This document shows positions 23,165 through 33,700 of a stretch of DNA of 64,000 nucleotides, one piece after another. The translations under genes were made by a program, and so were the position numbers. Each line of letters starts with the position of its first letter. The first letter of the stretch is position 1. Below the pieces are notes generated by a model. It made no database searches and was not told the DNA's origin. It was given only the letters and a program-made list of their open reading frames with translations. Origin of the DNA: Mactromeris polynyma (lineage: Eukaryota > Mollusca > Bivalvia > Venerida > Mactridae); NCBI GenBank assembly GCA_032209605.1, contig JASFXZ010000045.1, positions 1,364,001 through 1,428,000 on the forward strand. Direction: 5' to 3'.

Positions 23165-25080
23165 ATGGGGAAACAACTCAGTCGGGAACCACTATATCAT
23201 TGTCTGCAATCGGATCACCTCGGTTATTTTAATGTCGCCAAAGGGAAACAACTCCAACGGTATCGTTAATTTCTAATGGTCAAAGGGGAAACAACTCCGA
23301 TAAAAGCCGGGTACCATTAGCGTTACAACTCAGTCGGGAACCACTATATCATTGTCTGCAATCGGATCACCTCGGTTATTTTAATGTCGCCAAAGGGAAA
23401 CAACTCCAACGGTATCGTTAATTTCTAATGGTCAAAGGGGAAACAACTCCGATATAAGCCGGGTACCATTAGCGTTAAAACTCAGTCGGGAACCATTATA
23501 TTATTGTCTGCAATCGGATCACCTCGGCTATTTTAATGTCACCAAAGGGAAACAACTCCAACGGTATCGTTAATTTCTAATGGTGAAAGGGGAAACAACT
23601 CCGACATAAGCCGGGTACCATTAGCGTAAACAATCAGCTGGGAACCAATATATCATTGTCTGCAATCGGATCACCTCGGCTATTTTAATGTCACCAAAGG
23701 GAAACAACTCCAACGGTATCGTTAATTTCTAATGGTCAAAGGGGAAACAACTCCGACATAAACCGGGTACCATTAGCGTAAACAATCAGCTGGGAACCAA
23801 TATATATCATAGTCTGCAATCGGATCACCTCGGCAATTTTAATGTCGCCAAAGGGAAACAACTACAACGTTATCGTTAATTTCTAATGGTCAAAGGGGAA
23901 ACAACTCCGACATAAGCCGGGTACCATTAGCATTAATAATCAGCTGGGAACCAATATATATCATTGTCTGCAATCGGATCACCTCGGCTATTTTAATGTC
24001 GCCAAAGGGAAACAACTCCAACGGTATCGTTGATTTCTAATGGTCAAAGGGGAAACAACTCCGACATAAGCCGGGTACCATTAGCGTAAACAATCAGCTG
24101 GGCACCAATATATATCATAGTCTGCAATCGGATCACCTCGGCAATTTTAATGTCGCCAAAGGGAAACAACTCCAACGGTATCGTTAATTTCTAATGGTTA
24201 AAGGGGAAACAACTCCGACATAAGCCGGGTACCATTAGCGTTAACAATCAGCTGGGGACCAATATATATCAGTGTCTGCAATCGGATCACCTCGGCTATT
24301 TTAATGTCATCAAAGGGAAACAACTCCAACGGTATCGTTAATTTCTAATGGTCAAAGGGGAAACAACTCCGACATAAGCCGGGTACCATTAGCGTTTACA
24401 ATCAGCTGGGAACCATTATATATCAGAGTCTGCAATCGGATCACCTCGGCTATTTTAATGTCACCAAAGGGAAACAACTCCAACGGTATCGTTAATTTCT
24501 AATGGTCAAAGGGGAAACAACTCCGACATAAGCCGGGTACCATTAGCGTTAACAATCAGCTGGGGACCAATATATATCAGTGTCTGCAATCGGATCACCT
24601 CGGCTATTTTAATGTCATCAAAGGGAAACAACTCCAACGGTATCGTTAATTTCTAATGGTCAAAGGGGAAACAACTCCGACATAAGCCGGGTACCATTAG
24701 CGTTTACAATCAGCTGGGAACCATTATATATCAGAGTCTGCAATCGGATCACCTCGGCTATTTTAATGTCGCCAAAGGGAAACAACTCCAACGGTATCGT
24801 TAATTTCTAATGGTCAAAGGGGAAACAACTCCGACATAAGTCGGGTACCATTAGCGTTAACAATCAGCTGGGGACCAATATATATCAGTGTCTGCAATCG
24901 GATCACCTCGGCTATTTTAATGTCATCAAAGGGAAACAACTCCAACGGTATCGTTAATTTCTAATGGTCAAAGGGGAAACAACTCCGACATAAGCCGGGT
25001 ACCATTAGCGTTAACAATCAGCTGGGAACCAATATATATCATAGTTTGCAATCGGATCACCTCGGCAATTTGTTACGGAG
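23165..25080. repeat. 152/154-bp tandem array, 12 full units plus one partial
   Basis: Units start at 23179, 23331, 23483, 23635 and 23787 (152 bp), then 23941, 24095, 24249, 24403, 24557, 24711, 24865 and 25019 (154 bp; the last is partial). The 2-bp gain is tatatatcat replacing tatatcat. Each unit holds two gggaaacaactcc boxes and a ctaatggt...accattag inverted pair. From 24249 onward two variants alternate, giving a dimeric ~308-bp higher-order repeat. The right flank carries the box in reverse orientation (ggagttgtttccctttg), so the array is probably the core of a larger element. Confidence 0.95.
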
Positions 25081-27572
25081 TTGTTTCCCTTTGACCTTTA
25101 ATTGTGACTTCTATCGAGTTATTTCATGTGAACGATGACAATTTTCCGTCTCCAGCAAGACATGAATAAGGCAGTGCTGAGTAGTATATAAGGATAAATG
25201 ATTTGTAATTTATACTGTTTCTCCGTTTCGATGATTTAATTTCAATAAAATGTGATCATGTTGAAAACAGGTTCGAACTGGCCAGGACCGTTGACGATGA
25301 TTTGGTAGCTCTAATTGCTTTAATTAGTGAGGCGAAAATTCTCTTAAATTGGGAACTCTGATTATCCACTGGTTATCAAAATGTTGTATAAATGATTATC
25401 TTCTATCACTGTTCACGACTAGTCTACAGTTTTTTTCTGTTTTAAGATAATTTAGACGTCAATTTATGTCGTCTGCCAAATTAACTTCACGATGCGTCTT
25501 CAGTCATTTCGACCCACACAACTAGAGGATGCCCTGTTGATGCATTCAACAATATTTGAATGCCATTGAACACGTGAAAATCGCGTGTTACTTTAAATGC
25601 CAAGATGTGCACATGTTGATAAATTACAAATTAATGAAATTCCAAGAATCCTTTACATATATGTCAGTTAAATAGTTTTGTATTCTTTATATGCAGCAAT
25701 TACAGGCAGATCTGAGTTTGAACTTGCTTGCATTTTAATTATTCATAAGTTGTTTGATGATCACGTAGTACTTAGTTCTTCAGGTGAACATGGATTTAAT
25801 TTTTGCATATCACTTATTGTCAGTTCCCCTATGACACCATTTTGCAACAAATTTGTTAAGAAAGGCAAAACTATCATTTTGGCATATTGATGTTATTTCG
25901 CAACATATAGATTTGCAGTTTAAAGAATCCATAAAAAACAGACTTGGTCAGAAACTTGCAAAAATGGCCCGAGCTAAAAGTTTTGTATTTGTTCCAAACC
26001 TGCCACCCTGTGCATACATTGTTTTATATATATTGAAGTAAGGTAGTGGTGTGTGGTTAGACGGTCTACTGGTTGGCTCAAATCTGTAGAGCAATGTACT
26101 CATGTTTAGGCTGTCATGGGTATGAGCCCAATATCAGCTTCTATAGGGGTGACGTTCGAGTTGCTGGTCACCTACACATTTACGGCTACTAAAAACGGCA
26201 AAGCAATGGTACATTGATGGCACGTTTAAAGCCTTTCTTTTTGCAATGGCATGATAAAATGTACTTGATATTTTTTTCATTGCAATGAAAATTGGGCATC
26301 GATGTGATCCTATAATAATAACCCATCATCATCATTAAACTTTGTATACCAGTTAAGTTACAGTAGAACTTCTTAACCTCGAGCAGTTTTAGCTTGAACA
26401 CAGTAGATACCTCAAACAAGTTCTTAAGTCCTGGCGAAATCCCTTCTTATTTCATATTATCTAATAATAGATCACTCGAATGGAGATAGGTCCAACACTC
26501 GAACATGATTTTTCCCTAGCTATCATTTCATTCGTTTTTGACCGTAGCTAGTTCGAACAACTTAACACCTTTGATTGATCACTTGAAATCCTTGAGGGTG
26601 AGATTGGTGAAACATTTTATTCACACGCCGCGTTAATTACTTGACTATTGTACTACATGTATATGCATCTAATTATGTGACAAATATATCATTTAACAGA
26701 TCTATTAAATATTAAAATTTTAATTGTAAATTAGCTACTTAATTGCACCTTAAATAAAATTTTAATTCTAAATTATCTATTAAATTGCACCTTAAATAAA
26801 TTCCCAAAACAACAATTTATCGTCTTTCATAAATATCTTAAACAAAAATGCAAACTTTATTGAGTAAAGTCCGACAAAATGTCAAAATTGGTATAATTTT
26901 AACCCGAAATTTATTATCTTAAACATTTTCATCAGTAAATTATGCAGTTCTTAGTACACTTGTACCGGGAACAGTCAGTTTGTACATACTGATGTATGCC
27001 ATAGATTCCTCGGACAATATATATTGGCTCAAACTAATTGCTAGATATGACAGCAGTTCGAGGTTTCAAAGTTCTACTCTATATTGCCATGAAAAAATGC
27101 AATTATACTCGATGTAATCAATGAAGATTAGCTGTGTCTATCACTAAGCTCCTCCTATCAGTACAGCATAATATAACATCTTTTTCAGGTTGTTGGGGAA
27201 CCTTTTGACAACCTTTTTTATTTGAAGAGGCGACTGCGCTAAACAGATACCTCTTGTGTTCACATTGGACACAGGACCAAAGAATACGTAGTGTTGAAGG
27301 TAGGTATGTTGTAGTTTTTCATTTACGGTAGTAATTTGTTGTTTTCCTTTTGTGAAAAAAAAAATTAAATAAAATGTCTTATATTTATTTGTATTTTCGT
27401 ACTTTTCAACATTTTTAGAACCAGTACTTCCCTGTTGGGGTTTGAACCTTTGACCATTGACAGGCCAGCACTCTACCAAGTGTGGTACCCGGGAACTGCA
27501 AATGTAATGACTTCATATGCCTATAACTTAGATAAAAAATGTGTACTTAAAACTGAGAACTTTATATTTCAG
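25081..27572. other. Intergenic AT-rich stretch
   Basis: No convincing exon. A two-copy 42-bp tandem duplication lies at 26714-26797. A degenerate tRNA-like SINE head may lie at about 26070-26140 on the plus strand (ggttggctcaaatctgtaga, then ggtatgagccc), at low confidence. Confidence 0.4.
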
Positions 27573-28171
27573 AAAATCGGAAGACTGGTTGGTCGTGAGG
27601 TGGGTGTTGAGGATTTGCCAGTGGATTTCAAACCAGCGATCTGGAATGCACTGCGACATGTATAATTGTATTGGAAGATCCCCTGACACACGGTTGTACT
27701 GGGGCCAGGCTGTTTGGCGACAAGTACATGTTTGCTATGTATTTTCTAATAATTAATTATACTATAACTGTATAATTAAGTTTCCTATATATAAGGGAAT
27801 CCTTTGTAAAAATAACAAATTAATGATAGAACAGCAGACACAATAATATACTTCAGTCAAGTAATCAAGGAACAGGACATTTAATTACTAGCTATTAATT
27901 CATTTATCAAATTGTATGGGAAAAAATGTTTCCGAAATTTCAACTGTATTACCTACAAATCAACTTGCAAATTTCAACCCTCATTTTAAATGCTGAATGT
28001 ATCTTTTTACTTTCAGGCAAAGGGTCTTGCTACTGAATCTACAGAGAGATCGGAGACACACTCGTATCTCCTCAAGGTGCTATGTTTCCCATTCCTCCCA
28101 CATGAACATATCCATGAAGTCTTTGAATCACTAGCTGACCTGGCACTCCACGGTTCAATCATTGGCAAACG
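27573..28171 (+). pseudogene. MULE-like transposase remnant, two exon-like pieces
   Basis: Piece 1 (27573-27723) reads DFKPAIWNALRHV. It then continues only in another frame as YWGQAVWRQ, so a frameshift or stop (TAA after RHV) breaks it. Piece 2 (28017-28171) begins AKGLATESTERSETHSYL and continues with CFPFLPHEHIHEVFESLADL. A GTACATG donor and TTTCAG acceptor join them as WRQ-AKGLA. The QAVWRQ and PFLPxEHI patterns match Mutator-like (MULE) transposase C-terminal regions. No intact catalytic DDE part is visible. I regard it as dead. Confidence 0.6.
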
Positions 28172-28190
28172 GTAACCTTTATTTAACTAT

Positions 28191-28262
28191 CTGGTGGCTT
28201 CCTGGGATTTGAACCTCCCGTTCCCAAGGCGGATGCCTTGACATTTGGCCACGGTGTCTATG
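28191..28262 (-). mobile_element. tRNA-like SINE head
   Basis: The minus strand reads gtggccaaatgtcaaggcat (box A-like), then ccgccttggg and ggttcaaatccc (box B). A related, more diverged copy lies at 33113-33255. Confidence 0.6.
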
Positions 28263-28305
28263 CATAATGTAATTATCACTTTTGCATTCTTTTACCAGGT
28301 AAGCA

Positions 28306-29330
28306 GGTGTTTTTCCTGATGAAGCAGAGTGTGTGGATTAGGGTGCTAATGCTATGGCACACATGGTTCATCAGTATTTTGAGTATTATGAAGTTGGAGA
28401 AACACATGGACAGGTATTATCACTAAACCTGTTTAAGCTTGTTAATGAAAAATACTAATATTGAATAAATTACATTTCAATGACAATGACTTACTTCAGT
28501 CTGATACATTGTACACACTTATAAGTAAGTATTGTGTATGACCATCTGATACATTGTACACACTTATAAGTAAGTATTGTGTATGACCGTCTGATACATT
28601 GTACACACTTATAAGTAAGTATTGTGTATGACCGTCTGATACATTGTACACACTTATAAGTAAGTATTGTGTATGACCGTCTGATGCATTGTACACACTT
28701 ATATGTAAGTATTGTGTATGACCGTCTGATACATTGTACACACTTATAAGTAAGTATTGTGTATGACCGTCTGATACATTGTACACACTTATAAGTAAGT
28801 ATTGTGTATGACCTTATTTCAAAAGTTATAATCATGTCTAAAGCTCTTAACAATTTTATTGAATATTTGTTGTATTTGAAAGTGTTTTTACCTTTTTTGT
28901 TTTCTGTCAGGTACACTTTGACAATGCCTGTGGTCAAAACAGAAACATCACCATATGGTATGTATGTATGTATATAGTGTCAAGTTTATTATTTTATAAT
29001 TGAAAGTAGAAATGATGTTTTACAACATATTCATTATGTATTAGTTTTCATGATCAAGTGATCTTAATCACATATGCTCTATAGATATGATATTTTTGTG
29101 TGTCATTATTAAATATTGGCTTTTATGCAAGTTCTGCAACTTTAAAATATTTATATACATGAACATGTCATTCTATGGTTATGAAATAACAGCGTAATTG
29201 TTTGTAAATTTAAGGGCTCCTCACAACTTTTGAAATGTTTACCATAGTTGTTGGACACGCACAGTTTGGTCAAGAGTGTCACTTCTTGAAAGGAGGGATT
29301 CTGCTGCTGAATCGATTCAAGGAGTTGCTT
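28306..29330 (+). pseudogene. DUF7869-like transposon protein remnant, three pieces
   Basis: Piece A (28306-28413) reads GVFPDEAECVD, a TAG stop, then GANAMAHMVHQYFEYYEVGE and THGQ. Piece B (28911-28958, after a tttctgtcag acceptor) reads VHFDNACGQNRNITIW. Piece C (about 29214-29330) reads TFEMFTIVVGHAQFGQE. The order GAN...HHxF...GE...xDN(C)xGQNKN...GHxxF is that of DUF7869-containing, transposon-associated proteins of invertebrates. The in-frame stop and short pieces indicate a dead copy. A 45-bp minisatellite fills the gap between A and B. Confidence 0.6.
28501..28815. repeat. 45-bp tandem repeat, seven copies
   Basis: Copies start at 28501, 28546, 28591, 28636, 28681, 28726 and 28771. 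The unit is ctgatacattgtacacactt followed by ataagtaagtattgtgtatgaccgt. It carries the palindrome acttataagt. Only three or so substitutions are seen among copies. Because 45 is a multiple of three, two minus-strand frames stay open with 15-residue repeats, but no coding role is supported. Confidence 0.95.
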
Positions 29331-31560
29331 CCCCTGTTTTTTTTGTTTTCAAAATGCTTCTTGGATTCATGATTTGTCCGGAATACACATTGTCAACATG
29401 TGTTAAAGTTGTTTAGAATTGTAATACTGTACCAGTACATTAATTGTTGTCAGTTGTGTAACAGTTCATAATTTTATATATGCTAACAATAAAATTGATA
29501 CAAAAACTAGTCGAAATGTAAATGAACAATCTGGTTGCTATGTCACTGTTTAGATTTAAAAGAGAGAGAATAAGTTGCTACAGGGAACGCATTTATTAGT
29601 CTACCAGCACATGAATGTATAGAGTTGTTGTTTTGAAATAATATTTTAACTGTACACTTTTGTGTTAAAATATACTGAATGACAGGTATGAAGTATTTTA
29701 TGTTGAAACGGTTGGAGTGAGATGAACAGTACTTCCTTACATTACACTTCATGGAATCTGATATTCCAGTGTGAAATAAGCAATGTGATCAATGTTTGAT
29801 GAGATTGACCCGAACTCATATACATGTTGCAAATATTTGTATTGAATTGTACAGTACAAAAAATACATACTTAAATTATGATAACACAAAAATTGCTGGA
29901 ACATTTTCGTAGAAAATGACCTGAAGCTTGCTATATATTCTAAGCTGTTACGGTTGCTAGGCAGAAGACATGTATCGTATGTAAGTCTGTTGTCATGGAA
30001 ATTTTCATGATTCAAAATGGATATTATATTTATGAAATTGAACATAAATAGATTGGTATGATTGAGACGTTGTTGATTGTATACTATTTTAACTGTTTGT
30101 TGGAAATAAGTGACTTCCTATCATTTATTGAAAATTTATTGAAACAGATTTCATGTTGAACTTGCTAACTTTGTTGTTTTTCTCATGCAAACGTTATCCA
30201 TCAGTAATTCTTTTTGAAGACGATAGAATATTTCTATTCCAGCTGTACTTGTACAACATGCCTATTGTTTTTCTCTGAATGCCTACTTTAGAATGTTATT
30301 GTTGCTTAGCAACAAACTGAAATAGATGTTTTCTGGTCAGTGTGTTCTTTGGGTGTAATTATTATTCATTTACATATGCATAAGAAACTTCAGTTAGTAT
30401 GATTCTGTACAATTAGCCTGTGCATTCTTAATGCAACCATTTATAAGCAAAAAGGAATTGTGTGAAAACTAGCAAATAGATTTGCTTGTTAAGTTGTAGT
30501 CTTGATTTCATTTCTGCATAAAACACCTTAAATGTACACTCAAGATGTTTATACACTATATAGCATGCTTGTAGTACGGTTATTGACTTGACCTGAGAAT
30601 TGTTGAACCTGCCATACTGATTCAATCAAATGTTACAGATCTATGGCGAATTTTGTCAAACTTTTATTTTATCTTGGTTGCTTGGCAACCACAAAAATGT
30701 CAGTCGTTATTATACAGTGAAATGCCAATAAAAAAACATTTGCTATACAAACTCTGAAGTTGTATTTGTTTATTGTATACATGTACCTTTTATATTTTAA
30801 TGTATACTAGCTTTGGAATGGAAATATTCTAATTTTGCAAGGAAACAGCATTACATAATAACAACAAAATAGTCATATATAAATTTCAGAATTTTAAACT
30901 TTGATGGTTACAAATACATAATAAACTGAAATTTGAGTGCGGACTCATTAGTTTGTGAGATAAGATTAAGCATTAGAAACATTGAACATTACGATTTTAT
31001 CATAATGAAAAGCACTACACTTAGCTGATTTGACATAAAACTATAGTCAATGCTTAAATATCAAATCGGATTTAAAACAGTATTGCACCTAACGGTCCTA
31101 ATACTTGTTGTCCTACTCTCAAACATGGATATTGCAATTGTTTTTCTTGTATGGTGTTTATCTTTCAGTAGAGGCTTAGATATATCAGAGATTATTATAA
31201 AGTCCGGTCTTCTTTTCTTTAAATAGGCAAATGTTGCGAATAATTTACCGGATTTTTTGTTACCACAATAACTTGATTTTTACTGCCTAATCGACACAGG
31301 ATAAACAATTCAATATCAAATAATGTTACATTCCTTTGATATTACCTCCCTTAGTTAGTTGTGTATCTTACGGAATGTATTCCTTGTGTGAAACTTTAAT
31401 ATAAAGATACATTCAAAGAAAGAGTCAATCAATTTCGATGCGACACGACATACTAAGAACTACACACTGATGAAGCAGTAAGCATTCCAATTTAAGCATG
31501 CATACAGTATGTAACCTAAGGTCAAACGCGAGTCTCGCAAATCACGCACGTCAAATGTAT
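29331..31560. other. AT-rich intergenic stretch
   Basis: No exon, tRNA or clear transposon was recognised. Several ORFs of 65-98 codons on the minus strand are low-complexity and featureless. Confidence 0.5.
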
Positions 31561-31563
31561 TTG

Positions 31564-31580
31564 TGACGTCACGTGACGTT
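31564..31580. promoter_or_regulatory. Overlapping CRE and E-box sites
   Basis: TGACGTCA (CREB/ATF palindrome) at 31564-31571 overlaps TCACGTGA (bHLH E-box palindrome) at 31569-31576, which overlaps TGACGTT. It lies 50-70 bp upstream of the ATG at 31633, a natural position for a proximal promoter. Confidence 0.55.
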
Positions 31581-31632
31581 GTAGTCAAGACGTTAAATTG
31601 ACGTCTTAAAACAAACAAAGACATCGCAGACA

Positions 31633-32097
31633 ATGGGACGCAGAAAAAATCCGAATAACTCAAGATGGTCCAGAGTTTTGGACTGGTTGTGTTGCGGCTG
31701 TTTGTGGAGACAAAATGATGAAGACGACGATGATAATGGTGACGTGTTTGTCACTCGCACGTTTGCTTCTGCAAGTGCTGAAAACATAGTCAAACATCAT
31801 GATATCCAAATGCAGGCTAGATGTCAGAGCGTGTTGTCTGTTGCAGCGTATGTTGATTTGAAAATAAAAGAAAAGCCAAAGAAGCGAAAGTGGTACAAGA
31901 GTATGTTTCAGAATCGACATGAAACTAAAGAGGAAAACATGGATAGATGGGCAGAGGTGTTTGCTGGTATTGGTGTTGAAGTCGAAGCAGATATTGGAAT
32001 GTTTGCAGATGGTACAGAGTTACGGGAAATTGAACCATCAAACCATTTCGTAGATGAAGGCGGAGAGTTATGGGATGCAGATCTGATCATATGGTGA
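31633..32097 (+). CDS. Uncharacterised 154-aa single-exon protein
   Basis: I do not recognise this protein. It starts MGRRKNPNNSRWSRVLDWLC and continues CGCLW, then an acidic run (residues 29-37). A Lys-rich patch EKPKKRKWYKSMF lies near residues 78-92, and the C-terminus is acidic and ends in a hydrophobic DADLIIW. Gly2 plus the nearby CCGC cluster and basic residues are the arrangement seen in proteins anchored by N-myristoylation and palmitoylation, but residue 6 is Asn rather than the favoured Ser/Thr. The codon structure stays open over the whole length. A CRE/E-box cluster lies just upstream and an AATAAA 40 bp downstream, which together favour a real gene. It could be a lineage-specific gene. 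Confidence 0.6.
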   Translation: MGRRKNPNNSRWSRVLDWLCCGCLWRQNDEDDDDNGDVFVTRTFASASAENIVKHHDIQMQARCQSVLSVAAYVDLKIKEKPKKRKWYKSMFQNRHETKEENMDRWAEVFAGIGVEVEADIGMFADGTELREIEPSNHFVDEGGELWDADLIIW

Positions 32098-32137
32098 GCA
32101 AGTTGTAGAGAGTGGACATGAACATTGGTGATTTATA

Positions 32138-32143
32138 AATAAA
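32138..32143 (+). terminator. Candidate poly(A) signal of the 154-aa gene
   Basis: AATAAA lies 41 bp after the stop codon of the ORF at 31633-32097. Confidence 0.5.
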
Positions 32144-33112
32144 TTTGTTTATGATGTCGTAAACTTATACAATTTAAATGTTTAAAACTGGATATACCTA
32201 ACTAATAATCATCCTTTGACCAATAGTATAGTCTAAGGGAAATGTCTAACTGAGCGATCAAACACGCCCCTAAGCGGCGCCAAGAAGAGTACCGGACATG
32301 TATTTAAATGTGTGGCCTAAGAAAGGCACGCCGTTCAACATTAAGAACATGTTTCGACAATCTTATCTCTCTCTCAGACAGATTATTGTTTGACCATCAT
32401 CAATTCTGTTTAAATGTCTATTATTATGTATGATAAAATGTTATATATATTGATTAAATAAAACACATTCAGAAATATACTAAACTGTTTTTCCTGAATA
32501 TTATCCTTAAAATGGCGGTACTGTAAAATCCCCATATGATATAGTCAAACAACAAATGAAAATACGGTCGACATACTAGTAGTTACTGGACCATTGCACA
32601 TGCCATTATTAGAGTGACAACAATATTTGGTCGGAGTTTTACATCGTTTTTACAACAATACGAGTACATATTCTTCCTCAAGCAACTACCGACCATTTTC
32701 CTCACATGATTCATGGGCAAAGGACCAATTACATTGCATATTTTGTCCCCAGTCAAATTGTTATAGAGAACTCTCTACCTCAAGATTGGCAAGTCAGTGC
32801 TTAACCAACTGAATCGACTAGGTAATTCATATTTAAGTGGTGTTGTGTACTTATATGTTTTTAGAACTTGCAAACATTCATAACATTTGTCGTATGGCGG
32901 GGTAATTGTCGTATAGGTTAGTTTCGACCAGCTTTGTCATTTTTTTTAATGCGGGATTTTTAGCGATAAACCAGTTGATAGGTTGGCATGGTGACAAACT
33001 GGTTTACGTCTCCAAAAATATATATAATATGACAGTTCCAAATGTGTGAGACCGTTGTGTCATGTGTATTCATTTATCATCGTGTCAACCATACTCTAAG
33101 GGCCAGCCGTTT

Positions 33113-33255
33113 CTGCAAACGGTAACCATAAATATTTAACTAGCTGGTGACTTAACAACTGACCATATCGGAACGGATCCATTGTGGGATTAGAGCCTTT
33201 GTCCTCCAACTTGCAAGGCGGATGCTTGAAGCACTTAGCCACGGGAGACTATGTG
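33113..33255 (-). mobile_element. Diverged tRNA-like SINE
   Basis: The minus strand reads gtggctaagtgcttcaagca then ccgccttgcaag, and a weak box B, ggctctaatccc. The body resembles the copy at 28191-28262, including the ttaacta..ctggtg block at the left. Confidence 0.5.
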
Positions 33256-33540
33256 TTCAATTACATGTAGTGTGTATGATCGATGTTGTTCCCCATTTCC
33301 TCCTTTTTGGTTTTAATTCAGTTCATACAATATACAATTCTTCAATTTTATTCATACCCTAGAGATCCGTGTGGGGAGACCCTGTTCAGTGAATGCGTCT
33401 TGCTATGCTCTTCTTTATATCACTTTCAGTTAGCCCATTCCTGTATAAAGCAAATTTCTTACTAAGAAGTTCACCATCTTTTTCATTTATTATCGGGAAA
33501 ATATATGTATTGTACTTGTATTATCTGTATGCTTTTAGCC

Positions 33541-33700
33541 TGCCCGGTTAGCTCTAGTGGTAGAGCACTGGGCTATCACCTGGGAGATAGAGGTTTGATT
33601 CTCAGGCAGGGCAGGTTATGTTCTTCTATGACATTAAGCCATGGTCATTTGTCCTCCACCTCCGATGAGGAAAAGCTGTCAGTTGTTTTCAGAAGGGAAC
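33541..33700 (+). mobile_element. tRNA-Asp-like SINE
   Basis: The head at 33541-33613 reads tgcccggttagctctagtgg, then tagagcactgggctatcacc, and a box B-like ggtttgattct. The anticodon-loop context (ctatcac) resembles tRNA-Asp but would read ATC, and the T stem does not pair. It is therefore a SINE head and not a working tRNA. The tail contains gacattaagccatggtcatt. A second copy in reverse orientation lies at 61110-61192. Confidence 0.75.

Noticed and set aside
28491..28937. 148-codon minus-strand ORF with YTILTYKCVQCIR repeats
   Set aside because: It is an artefact of the 45-bp tandem repeat, and a second frame is equally open.
33541..33613. Functional tRNA-Asp gene
   Set aside because: The T stem does not pair, the anticodon would be ATC, and the sequence continues into a SINE body.
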